64,000 nucleotides of DNA from Cryptomeria japonica (taxonomy: Eukaryota > Streptophyta > Pinopsida > Cupressales > Cupressaceae). Position 1 is the stretch's first letter, and the number at the start of each line of letters is the position of its first letter. Where the stretch lies: assembly GCF_030272615.1 (NCBI RefSeq), contig NC_081414.1, forward strand, positions 4,215,501-4,279,500. Reading direction: 5' to 3'. The notes beneath the pieces are model-generated. The model saw only the letters and a program-made list of their open reading frames with translations, was not told the origin of the DNA and did not search any database. Position numbers and translations under genes: made by a program. This document shows positions 34,650 through 45,862 of the stretch, in pieces.

Positions 34650-35875
34650 TTTTGAGATTTCGCATTTTTCATTGATTCAATTTTTGGATTTTGCATTTAG
34701 GGTTTCAGATCTGGTTTATTTTTGGACTAACATTTTCAGATCTAGCTAACAAAATTGGTACAACTTGTCTTGGAAGCAAAATCGTTTGGTTGAAGGACCC
34801 TATATTCACAAAGTCTTTTTGGGTTTTAAAATTTACCTAACTTGTGTGCATGCAGGAAGGGGTGATTATTTCAAACAAATCCAAACTACTAACAACTCTT
34901 TGTTGTAGATCCTTGGCGAGGGTTTTTGGATTTTTATTGTGTGCCTTGTTTTCATAGACTAGCAAACACTTCCATTGGTGCACTAAAATTGAATCATTGT
35001 CTTTTGTGTCTTGAGCAATAGGCTCTTTTTTTTTGTTTAATCTTTAGAGGGCCTGTCTTCCCGTGTGGTCATTAGGACTACTAGTGAGAAGAGAACAACC
35101 CAAGTGGTAGCGAGGAAAACCCACCTCATCCGAACCACTATAATCAAATGTATTCATGGTGAAAACTATGAATAACGTGTGCTGATTAGTTCATACCGAC
35201 ACTATGTCTCCCCATAAACCTGTTTGATCAAATTTATTTGATCAGTTGTAGGGCGTAACCCCTACCGGTTGGGAGCCTTCTGTATTTACAGAGCTGAAAG
35301 TGCCGCATGTATGGCCACACGAGCAGATGCCCTTACTAGCACCTTTTTGTTTTAGAAGCCCAAATCCTTCTAGTTGTTGGGGCAGGAGGTCGGACCTCTG
35401 GTAGCGGCCCACACACATACGGTTCTTAGTAGAGATATAAAGTTCGCCACGGGGAGTTTTCTTGGGGACTGATGCTTGGCTGACTCGAGAAGTGAGTGCT
35501 GAGGGTGGAGCCAGTGAGGTCAAGCATCTAAATATCCGCTCTGAATAGTGTAGCCTCGGGGGTAAAACCCCATGTGGGATCAACAACTATTGTCTTGGCC
35601 AGCCATAAGAATTGTGCTTGACTTATTTTAAACATTCAAAACATTCAAGACCAAACAACAAAAACGTTGTGTCTTTTGTGTCTTCAAGTGTATGCAAAAC
35701 ATTTTTTTACATCAAACAACACACTTTTCTTGGAGTCATTTTGAGTCTAGACACTTGCAAACATTGGGTCTTCATCAACACTATGTCCTCTTGTCACGAA
35801 AATCAGTCAAACAGTCAGATTTGATCACAACAAAACAACTCCACAGATTGGAAAAATTGCACAAAATTTGCAAAA
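34650..35875 (+). other. Structured leader core of element A
   Basis: There is no coding evidence. It contains strong consecutive hairpins: TGATCAAAT paired with ATTTGATCA (35225-35244), and GTAGGG paired with CCCTAC (35248-35265). A stretch starting near 35041 (GAACAACCCAAGTGGTA at 35093) has a clear relative in the F leader (GAACGACCCAAGTGGGA, complement of 54471-54487). A conserved structured RNA such as a packaging or dimer signal is a reasonable guess. Confidence 0.6.
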
Positions 35876-36200
35876 ACGCGTCTGTGTCGGGCATAATAGT
35901 GTCTGTGTTGTCCAGTAGCGTTTGTGAAGGACAGAATCGCGTCTGTGTTCCAACAGTCAACATTGCATTTGGCAAGCAAAAAATCTCAGAAGCGCGTCTG
36001 TATTAAGCAGAGAAGCGTCTGTGTCGGGAAACCGCGTCTGTGTCCAGAATTGAAAAACTGTTACAATCTAGCAAACATAAACAAGAAAATCTCAGAAGCG
36101 CGTCTGTGTTAAGCAGAGAAGCGCCTGTGTCGAGAAACCACGTTTGTGAAGTATACAGGCGCGTCTGTGTCAAGAATTGAAAAACTGTTACAGTCCAGCA
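35876..36200 (+). repeat. Word block 2 in the A leader, with a 100-base duplication
   Basis: Six exact GCGTCTGTG and about five variants (GCGTTTGTG, GTGTCTGTG and so on). Two copies of a unit of roughly 100 bases start at about 35982 and 36088, each with AATCTCAGAAGCGCGTCTG and ending AATTGAAAAACTGTTACA. Confidence 0.9.
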
Positions 36201-36661
36201 AACAACACAGTCAGTTTCAGAATTCTTGAGCTTCCTAGGTCATCTCTCTAGGGTTTCATTTAGCATTCAACCTGTCCTTGGGTCTCACAAAGTCCATCAT
36301 TGCTTTACATCTCTCATTACATTCACATTTGTCTAAACTTGAGTCAAAAGGTCACTTGCTTGTCCTCATCATACTTTGTCAACACACTACATACAACAAC
36401 ACTCTGCTAAGTGGTCCCTCATCAAGGTTTCTTACCTTTGGGTCTCATTTGGTTTTACTTAGAGTCAAGGTCAGCTTACCTCATCAAGAGAAACTATCCT
36501 CTCTTTGGAAGTCACACCTACTCTACTACATACATACTTGGTCTTACACTTTGGACATTGCAAGTACACTTCAGATTCATTTACATTCCATTCAACTCTT
36601 GGTCTTCCATACTCTTTCCATTTTTCATCTAGTCTCTCACATCTTGGTCAATACCTAGTTC
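36201..36661 (+). other. End of the A leader before gag
   Basis: CT-rich leader sequence. Short open frames exist (for example 36278-36658) but have no recognisable domain and lie just upstream of the gag start, so I treat them as non-coding. Confidence 0.6.
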
Positions 36662-38368
36662 ATGGTTGAAACCCGTCTTCAAAAATCTAGGAGAGAAACT
36701 AAAGAGGCTCAAGAGTCTGCGAACATGAGTTCTTATGAGTATGACAATGATATCTTTTTCAATTCTGATCATACTACATTACCTGACATGGATGTCTATA
36801 GAAACATTCCAAATGTTGAGAACATGGACACTATAAACAACAATGCTACACACAATGATAATGTGGACAACTTTTCAGTACATTCAACAGATGTGGAAGA
36901 ATCCATTATGAATCCCCATTTCAATCGATTGGTTGAGGAAATAATGAGGAGGGATAGACAATACTTCTTACAAATGATGGCACAAAGTGGAGCCAAGAAA
37001 CCTCATGATTTTGACATGTCTCAAATAATGGAACATAGACCTTTGCAACAACCTCACTCCAATATGGATCAAAGGAGACCTAATAGTGGAGGAAATAGAG
37101 GACCACACATGGTACCTGAATCACCATCAACTTTGCTTCAAAAACCAGAGGTGCCACATACACATGGTCAAACATATGATACTCACCTTCGCAGACCATT
37201 ATGGAAGTCTTATGGAGAAAAACATGCTCAATCACATATCAATGCTAAGGATCAACCACCCAAGCAATTGGATGTTCAAAGGCATGCTCAAAATTTGGAC
37301 ACAAGGAAACCTCATGTCAAATTTGGGGGCAACACAATGGAACATGACATGCCTGTAGAATATGGTATACATGCACAAAATAGATATGGGGTTCCTCAAC
37401 ATGAATCTATACCAAGTGGTCCATATACGCAGCATCATTATAGACCTCCTCCATATGAACATGTGTATGATCAATATCATCCATACATGCAACATGCACC
37501 TCCTCCAATGGGTACCTCAAACATAGGATATGGTCCAAGAAGTCGATCTCCACCTAAGAGCAATTTGGAGCAACAAATCAGGGACTTACAAAAGAAAATG
37601 GAGGACATAAATACACCAAATCCAACATACACAATGAGAGACATATGTCCTTATCCATTTGACAAGAGCATTCCAATGCCTCCTTTTCCTACACACTTTG
37701 TGACGCCTAAATTTGATAAGTATAGAGGAAAAGGGGATCCTAAGGCGCACATAAGACAATTTTTCACAGCTTGCATTGAGGTAGCAGCAGAAGAGACATA
37801 TTTGATGAGATTATTCCCACAAAGCTTAGGTGATCAAGCTATGGAATGGTTCTCCCAACTTCCACCTGGAATTAAGTCATGGGGTGACTTAGCAGAGGCA
37901 TTTATTCAACATTTCTCCTACAACATAGAGACAGACATATCAGTCACTACTTTGTGCAATACTAAGCAAAAAGAGGGAGAATCTTTTGCGTCATTTTTAC
38001 AAAGATGGAGAAATCTAGCCAGCAGATGCTCTTGTGAAATTCCACAAAAGCAAATGGTAGAAATGTTCACACAAAATGTTAACAAAGACATTGGCTATGA
38101 TCTAAGGAAATCTTGTTTGTCCACCTTCAAGGACGTTATTGAAAAAGGCTTAGCGACAGAAAAGGTCCTAATTGAACAAGGAGTCATTAAAATATTCAAG
38201 GAAAACAAAGATGACTTTAAAGGAAAAGACAAGCCAAGATTTTGGAATAAAAACAAGAACACAGTCAATGATGGTGTTGTTGATGCCAACACAGTGCGAC
38301 CCAAAGTCATCTTTTCGGGATCAAGTTCTACAAACAATCAAGTGAATACTCAAACAACTTCCAGATAA
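36662..38368 (+). CDS. Gag protein of element A, N-terminal and capsid-like region
   Basis: An open frame of 568 codons. It starts MVETRLQKSRRETKEAQ. The start matches the gag start of F. Residues about 95-120 (RQYFLQMMAQSGAKKPHDFD) match F. A long Pro/His/Gln-rich region follows. The retrotransposon gag domain is at about 350-470, with KFDKYRGKGDPKAHIRQFF, ETYLMRLFPQSL and FASFLQRWRNLA. It ends at TAA 38366-38368, which looks like a CAA-to-TAA change, because homologous text (PLGEPLESVFKKL) continues in the next codons. Gag builds the particle in the cytoplasm. Confidence 0.9.
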   Translation: MVETRLQKSRRETKEAQESANMSSYEYDNDIFFNSDHTTLPDMDVYRNIPNVENMDTINNNATHNDNVDNFSVHSTDVEESIMNPHFNRLVEEIMRRDRQYFLQMMAQSGAKKPHDFDMSQIMEHRPLQQPHSNMDQRRPNSGGNRGPHMVPESPSTLLQKPEVPHTHGQTYDTHLRRPLWKSYGEKHAQSHINAKDQPPKQLDVQRHAQNLDTRKPHVKFGGNTMEHDMPVEYGIHAQNRYGVPQHESIPSGPYTQHHYRPPPYEHVYDQYHPYMQHAPPPMGTSNIGYGPRSRSPPKSNLEQQIRDLQKKMEDINTPNPTYTMRDICPYPFDKSIPMPPFPTHFVTPKFDKYRGKGDPKAHIRQFFTACIEVAAEETYLMRLFPQSLGDQAMEWFSQLPPGIKSWGDLAEAFIQHFSYNIETDISVTTLCNTKQKEGESFASFLQRWRNLASRCSCEIPQKQMVEMFTQNVNKDIGYDLRKSCLSTFKDVIEKGLATEKVLIEQGVIKIFKENKDDFKGKDKPRFWNKNKNTVNDGVVDANTVRPKVIFSGSSSTNNQVNTQTTSR

Positions 38369-40554
38369 CGAAGGAAGTACACCCCATTGGGAGAACCACT
38401 TGAGTCAGTCTTCAAGAAGCTAGTGGCAAACAAGGTAATCACAGTTCCAGATTTTCCTCCATATGAACCAAAGGTTAAACCAAATTGGTGGAACGATGAT
38501 GAGTATTGTGAATTTCATAAGAGCAAGGGTCATAAGACAGGAAATTGTCATCGACTGAAGAACATCATACAAGATCTCATTGATAGAGGTGATATTGAGA
38601 TTGAGGGACATTCATCCAATCAAGAACATGAGATGTTTAAGGAACCATTCCCAAAACATGACAAGGGAAAAGCTAAAGCCACAGAGGATCAAACCAACTA
38701 TACCAGAGCAGCCTACAACTATGATTCAACTATCAATCACATCTCGATGGACAATTATGTCTCTACCATCATCATCAAGGACAAAACGTCTGAGAATTCT
38801 ACCCAGAGACCCAAGATTGTCCTAAAAGGTGTTGGATCTTCTTCTGAACCTACCTCTGAATGTCATGTTACAACCCGCCAAGGTAAAATCACTTTGCAAG
38901 GTGCTTCAACTAAAACACAACTTCTTCATCAACCAAACCAGAGTATGACCTTGTAGAACAGTTAGGGAAGACACCCGCGCTCATTTCAATCCTTGAACTA
39001 TTACGCATATCTCCCGCACATAAAGCCATTCTTGACAAAATCTTGAGAGATACTGCTGTCCCTACTGATCTAAACATGGACCAGTTTCAAGCCATGGTGG
39101 GATACCTTTCCATTCCACACTCCCTTACTTTCACAGAAGCTGATGACGCCTCTGTAAGTCAGCCGCATAATGCGCCATTACACATTGAAGCCTTCATACA
39201 CAAACATCGAATAAAATGAGTCCTGATAGATGGAGGAGCAGTTCTGAACATTTGCACATTAAGCACTATCACACAATTAGGATATTCTGATAAAGCTATG
39301 AATTCTACAAACAAGATCACCATTAAGGCATATGATGATGAAGAGCATTCATCCAAGGGTACAGTCATCTTACCTCTCAGAGTTGGGCCAGTTACAAAGG
39401 ATGTGGTCTGTCAAGTCCTAGATTTAAATCTCACTTATAACATATTGTTAGGACGTCCTTGGATCCATGAAATGAGGGCAGTTCCATCCACATATCACCA
39501 ATGCATTAAGTTTCCTCATAATGGAGTGGAGGTAACAGTTAATGGCGATCCTAATCCATTCATATATTGCAATAACCTGAAATCAAAGACTGAGACCATC
39601 ATTCCTAGTAATCGGGAGGCTGTTCCTTCGTCGGCATACATTGATCTTGAGTCATTAAAACCTTCGACATCCAAACAAGGTGAGCTTAGAGGCAAGTTTC
39701 AGGACAAAGGCATGGGGGAATATACTTTCAATCAGACCATGTACTTAAGACAAGTCATGAGTTCCCCAAAAGAATATGGAAGACCACATCCTAACAAGCA
39801 AATCTCCATCATGACGCTCAAATGGGACCCTACTATCTTTCAAAGATGGGGTGAACTAGAAGAGGAAGATTTATACCAAATGCTTTTCAGAGACAGTGAA
39901 GAGGAAACACAAGATCACGTCAATCTACCATGTGAGAAATATGGCAAAGGCTTCAAAATTCTACAAAAATTCGGGTATGATGGAAAAAGCCCTTTGGGGT
40001 TACGAAAGGAAGGCGTCATTGAACCTTTACAATCTGAATTGACTTTCAAGAAGGAACGCTCGAAAGGACTTGGTTTCTTAACTTCCAAGGTCCACACCCA
40101 AAGGACAGAAGAAGCCTTACAAATCAAAGCTGCCAAAATTCAACAAGAGAATCGCTATTCCACAGATTCCAATGAATGGGAATGGGGTTCCGACAAGTCT
40201 TCCAGTGACTACGAGCTCACCGAGACATTCAGAGAGCCAGGTGAACCCACAGAAGAAGAGGAGTTTTATAACAAATTCAGAGTTGGTCAGGAAACAACCT
40301 AGGAGGAGTCTACACAGTCCTTGTCTCAAGGTTCTAGGTTGAAATCACATAGGATGAGAACTCCTATTCCGGAATGTGCTACTAGTGATGATAATTTGGA
40401 TTCGTTCGCGATCGAGATTGATGAGGAGAGTGCCATCGATGACCTCGATAATTACCTTGACATACCCGAATATAATCACATCTTCACTCTTAGCCCCACT
40501 AACTTCGAAGACATTAACGGCCTTCCCCTTGTTCACCACCAACTCATTGACTAG
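38369..40554 (+). pseudogene. Gag C-terminus, protease and G-patch-like region of element A
   Basis: Directly after the gag stop comes KVKPNWWNDDEYCEF and the knuckle variant CEFHKSKGHKTGNC (Cys-x2-His-x4-His-x4-Cys). A -1 frameshift lies at about 38860-38940; B has one frame there. Protease shows LIDGGAVLNIC right after a TGA at 39217-39219, and NILLGRPWIHE (39445). A G-patch-like segment, YGKGFKILQKFGYDGKSPLG, is at about 39940-40000 with KGLGF after it. Stops are at 40300 (TAG) and 40552 (TAG). The last is at the same place as the amber of B. Protease has Gly after the catalytic Asp instead of Ser/Thr, in B as well. Confidence 0.88.
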
Positions 40555-43500
40555 GATCATGAAGGACCTACACAGTTGGATACATTCCAAAATGATGAAG
40601 CTTTTATTGACTATCTAGGCATACGGGATGATCTTCCCCCTAGAGACCATAAAGTGGGATACACTATAGAACTCAATAGCGTGGTATATTTTGGTGAGGG
40701 TGTCGGACCTTCCAGTCACAAAAATGTGAAAATCAGAATAAATCAAGGGTCTTATGGCGAAAACCACATTGTGGCGCTATCTGACCCCAAAAAAGTAAAA
40801 AGAAAGGACGTATCTGAGGGTGAAAACCTCTCTGAGGCACCTGAAGATGGAAGGCTCGACATTCTCCTAGCATCATATGAGGAAAAATCATCCATGTTGG
40901 TAGAGGAGACTATCAAACCAAACATCGGTACAGAAGAGGTTCCACACAACATATTCCTAGCTCAATCACTGACAGAGTCTGAAAGGTCAAAATTCATAAG
41001 TTTCTTCAAAAAGCGACAAATCAACTTCGCCTGGTCATACGCTGATATGCCTGGATTGGATCCGGATTTGGTAATGCATCATCTGACAGTCAAACCAGGG
41101 GCAAAACCAGTCAAACAGAAATTAAGAAAAATGCATCCACAAGTGGCATTACTAGTCAAAGCAGAACTTGAGAAATTACTTGATGTCGGATTCATACGCC
41201 CAATTGATTATCTTGAATGGATCTCCAACTTGGTACCTGTCAGTAAACCAGATCGCAGCATCAGAATTTGCACATATTTCAGAGACATCAACAAAGCTTG
41301 TCCAAAGGATGACTTCCCATTACCAAACATTGACTTGATTGTTGATCTCACAGCAGGTCATAAAATGATATCATTAATGGATGGATTCTCTGGCTATAAT
41401 CAGATAAGAATCGCACCCGAGGATCAACACAAAACATCATTTACTTGTCCATGGGGAACTTTCTGCTGGAATGTCATGCCTTTCGAGTTAAATAATGCAG
41501 GTGCTACATATCAAAGAGCCATGACTACTATCTTTCATGATCTCATGCATGCAACTATGGAAGATTATGTTGACGTCCTCTTGGTCAAATCAATAGACAG
41601 AAATACACATTTGGACATACTTTCAGTTGCCTTTGATCGGTTGGAAAAATACAAAGTAAGATTAAACCCTAAGAAATGTGTCTTTGGAGTAACCTCTGGG
41701 AAGCTCCTAGGATTCATTGTATCTAAAAGAGGAATTGAAGCGGATCTAGCAAAAGTCAAAGTTATCTTGGAAATGCAACCACCAAGAAATATCAGTCAAC
41801 TTTGATCTTTACAAGGCAGACTCCAGTCCATTCGAAGATTCATAGCACAACTGGCAGATAAGTGTAATCCTTTTCAGCACCTGCTACATAAAAACATCAA
41901 ATTCAAATGGGATGACAACTATCAACAAGCTTTCTAGACGCTCAAAGATTATCTTCTAAATCCACTAGTTCTGATGCCACCAGTTCCAGATCAACCTTTG
42001 TTACTATACATATCAGCTACTTCAACAGCACTGGGGGCACTCTTAGCGCAACAAATTGCTGAGGGCAAGGAAAAAGCAGTATATTATATCAGTCGCACAT
42101 TGGTGGGATATGAGCTAAACTACACACCAATTGAGCGCGCATACCTCACTGTGGTCTTTGCTTCACAAAAATTATGACATTACATGCTTACTCATAAGAC
42201 AAAGTTAATTGCAAGGATAGATCCATTGAAATACCTTCTCAATAAGGCAACACTTACTGGGCAACTGGCCAAATGGGTAATGATACTGAGTGAATTCGAC
42301 ATCGAGTATGTGGACAGAAAAGCAATAAAAGGACAAGCCATCGCAGATCAATTAGCATATGCCCCCATGATCGATGATGTTCCTCTAAGTTCAGAATTTC
42401 CAGATGAATCCATTTTGACAATGTCACATGCAAAGCCATGGTAACTATACTTTGACGGCTCGTATACACAGCATGGGGCAGGAGCTGGCATCCTCTTTAT
42501 AACTCCTCAAGGGGATTCTATACCAAAATCATACCGCTTATCATTTCCTTGCACTAACAATATAGTGGAATATGAGGCATTAACAACAGGATTACGAAGT
42601 GCAGTTCAATGGAAGATCTAGGAACTTCGTGTTTTTGGGGACTCCCAACTTGTTATCCGTCAAGCAACTGGTGATTATCAAACGAAAGATGAAAAGTTAA
42701 TGCCTTATAAACAAATGGTAGATGGTCTGAAACAACATTTCACAAAGATAGACTTTGAGCAGATACCAAGAGAGCAGAATCGCGCCGCAGATGCCATGGC
42801 TACAATTGCTTCACTGATCGATCTACCTCCAAACGAGACCCGTTATGAGTTCTTGGTGGATAACCTTTTGGTCCCTTCATATGAGATCATGCCCACTGAG
42901 ACGCTATGCGTTGTCGGTTCCGAATCCCAGTTATATGGTCCCATTTTCACATACCTACGTGACAATACTTTACCTCCTGATCTATCAAATAACCAATGTC
43001 GCACTTTCATTCGCCAATCCTCTCGATATGTCATTTTAGCTGATATCCTATACCGGCGAGGTCTAGATGGCACTCTTCTTAGATGTTTAGAAAGCAACGA
43101 AGCTCAGATTGCGTTACGGGAAGTGCATGAAGGGATATGTGGTCCACATGCTAGTGGTCCTACCTTGGCCAAGAAACTCATCAGGACTGGATATTACTGG
43201 CCCAATATGGAGAAAGACTCATATCAGTTTGTCAAGAAATGCAAGCAATGTCAAATTCATGGAGACCTCATACATGCGCCAGCACAGGAACTTCAACCAC
43301 TTGCGTCTCCTTGGCCCTTTTGTCAATGGGGACTCGATCTTATAGGCAAGATTCACCCTCCTTCTTCCAATGGTCATAAATTCATTATCACTACCACAGA
43401 GTATTTTACAAAATGGATTGAAGCCATGCCTCTCACACAAGTTACTGGAAAATAGATTGCTACATTCATCCTTAACTATATCATTTGCTGATACGGTATT

Positions 43501-44187
43501 CCTGTTTCCATTATCACTGATAACGGGCATCCCTTAAAAAATTAGGATGTTCGCGACCTCTGTGACCACTTCCATATCTTCCATCGTTTCTCCACACCAT
43601 ACTACCCCCAAGGTAATGGCCAAGCTGAGGCATCTAACAAAACAATCCTTAAAATCCTAAAGAAGACAGTCAACGATGCTGGTCGTAATTGGCATATCCA
43701 ACTTAATCCTGCACTTTGGGCCTACCGCACAAGTGTCTGTATACCTACAGGAGCTACACCCTATTCACTAGTCTATGGTTTTGAAGCCATCTTGCCTATT
43801 GAGGTCGAACTACCCTCTTTACGGGTCTCTTTGCAAAACATCATCAGTGATGAAGACTACAGGGTCTCTTGCTTACAAGAGCTGGAATTATTGGACGAAC
43901 GAAGACAAACTGCTTTTAATCATCTCAAGGCTTACCAACAACGAATGAGTCGCAGCTACAATCACAAGGTCAAGCCTCGCACATTTGAGGTAGGTGACTC
44001 AGTTCTCAGAGAAAATCCTAAAAATCAACAAGACAGAGAGAAGAAGGGCAAGTTTGAACCAAATTGGCTTGGTCCTTACATCATTACAGCAGCATATGGA
44101 TCTGGTGCATATCAGCTCTCAACTACAGAAGGTGAACCTTTGGAGGATCCTATCAACAGCATGCACCTTCGCAGGTTCTACACATAG
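40555..44187 (+). pseudogene. RT, RNase H, second RNase H and integrase of element A
   Basis: RT begins near 41020 (FAWSYADMPGLD). The catalytic motif reads EDYVDVLLVKS (about 41560-41590), so the second Asp of YVDD is Val. The usual MPFGLKNAGATYQ is MPFELNNAGATYQ. RNase H runs about 41985-42400; the second RNase H starts LYFDGSYTQHGAG at 42445, the Tat-lineage mark. Integrase: HHCC site around 43135-43260 (CKQCQIHGD), then GLDLIGKI, TDNGHPLKN and YYPQGNGQAEA. A 131-codon C-terminal frame ends at 44187. In-frame stops: 41803, 41935, 42175, 42442, 42619, 43453, 43489 and 43543. Nearly all fit a single C-to-T change. Confidence 0.93.
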
Positions 44188-44245
44188 CTCTTCAGAGTAT
44201 CCTAATTTAAAAATACAAAAAAATTATAAAAAATAAAAAATTGTT

Positions 44246-44405
44246 ACTTGGTGAAAACCTGGCAAACAGGCGCCTTGTGACACAAAAAACATTGAAAAAT
44301 CGAAAAAAGTAAAGAGAAATAATTTCGTCCAACGGTGAAAACCACTTCGGTGGCGCCCTGGGCAAGTACCATGGTGAAAATTGGGTCACCAGCGCCATGC
44401 GTAGA
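44246..44405 (+). repeat. GGTGAAAA / GGCGCC repeats with UUCG-type hairpin
   Basis: Copies start near 44250, 44331 and 44370. Each pairs a GGTGAAAA part with a GGCGCC or AGCGCC part about 20 bases on. The middle one forms CCAC-TTCG-GTGG. Confidence 0.6.
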
Positions 44406-45010
44406 GACATTGCTCCTCCCTCCTTCAGGATTCTCTTTCATCATTTCACTTTGCACACACTCACAACCTATTTGTTCATAACAAACTTACCCATTCCCAT
44501 CATGGCTTGTCAATTGATCTACCCAAGATTGGTTAGCCATTCATAATAAACATTCCTTTTCATCCCTTTCCATCCATAATAAATCAGATCCTATTTGTGG
44601 CTAAGGCAAAATCATACGTCTAGTAATGGGTGTGGAATGGAGAACATCACATGTTTCAAGGAGTACAGTTTCTTTCAGCTTTCTTCAGTTTATCCGCGCA
44701 CAATCCGCAATAAAGCAACATTTGCATCATAGATCCGCAATAAAGTTTCATCTTTCTCGCAATAAGGTATCAGTTTCATGGATTCAGTCAATTTCAGATG
44801 AGACACAGCAGCAACAATGGGCTTCAACAAATCAAATCTTTCAGCAGACTCAGACAACATTATGGTTCAGTGCTATCTATCATTTCTGTGAAAGTAAACA
44901 TTGTGACCACAATCAAATAAGACTTATACAAGTGACAAGAGATACTAAACTTGAGGACTACAGTGGATGCTGGTGTCGAGTCTTGGTTTTCTTTTGATTT
45001 CATCTTTTTT

Positions 45011-45107
45011 GGTGACATGTCTTTTAGCTTTTTCGGGATGTCTTTGACTAGAGATTCTATCTCTAGGATGTCTTTGACTAGAAAGGCGAGGATGGGGTAT
45101 CGTCACC
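45011..45107 (+). other. Predicted RNA hairpin in the A spacer
   Basis: GGTGAC (45011-45016) and GTCACC (45102-45107) can close a 97-base domain. Inside is a perfect 8-base-pair hairpin, CTAGAGAT-TCT-ATCTCTAG (45048-45066), flanked by two copies of GGATGTCTTTGACTAGA. Confidence 0.55.
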
Positions 45108-45862
45108 TATTTGTATTTGCTATCTGTGGATTGTCTCTTAGTAATGCTATGACTTGTCCAAGGATATGAGGACACTGTGAGTCTAGTGTGAACTGGGGCC
45201 TTCCTTGTTTGTGACTGTCTTATCTCCATGCAAACAGGTACAATGACTTTCTGGGTCGAACATATGCCTTGATTGTCATAACCTACTTGCCATAATAAAG
45301 CTCAATGATGATAACGCACAAGAAGCTCTTTCACTTTCATGTCTTCTGTCTTTCATCCCCCTTTCTTGATCGACTTCCATCGTCCTTCTCGAGTCCATGT
45401 AGCCTGCTATCACATGATTGAGTATAATGACACACCAAAAACATTTGCATTTCATGTAGTTTCACCTGCATTACCACATATAAGCATTTCATACATACAT
45501 ATAGATATCACAACTGCATCACATCCTACACACAACACCTGTTAGCACAATAATCATTTGCATTATCATATTCATTTACATTACATACATTTACATTTGC
45601 ATCATACATAACATTTTAAAACATAAAAGAAAAATATATTGCATTGCATCATATACATATTTGCATCCATATCATAAGCATCACATAAGAACATCTCATC
45701 ACATAGGTACACATGCATATAGCTGCCGCAAAGATGAATCATCTCATATATAATCATAAAGTGTCATAATACAATGATGTCAAAATCATATGGCTACAAT
45801 CACCCGCAGGTGTCTACAATACAAAAATGGTACAAAACTGATACATAGGGAGCCCTCTAAGG

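Larger units (their letters stand above)
44188..45862 (+). other. Structured 3' non-coding region of element A
   Basis: No protein is recognised. The motif GGTGAAAA...GGCGCC recurs three or four times at 44246-44405, with hairpin CCAC-TTCG-GTGG at 44342-44353. A second structure lies at 45011-45107. The end (45400-45860) is ATGCAT-rich and resembles the start of the window. Confidence 0.65.

Noticed and set aside
35242-35586. Minus-strand 114-codon frame in the A leader
   Set aside because: It falls in the structured leader core, which is conserved with F as RNA-like sequence, not as protein.
34406-36200. Spaced repeats that look like a CRISPR array
   Set aside because: The word is only about 10 bases, spacing is irregular, copies are degenerate, and the context is a plant retrotransposon leader.
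36278-36658. 126-codon frame just before gag of A as an extra ORF1
   Set aside because: No homologue in F or B and no domain; CT-rich leader sequence commonly leaves open frames. It stays possible but unsupported.
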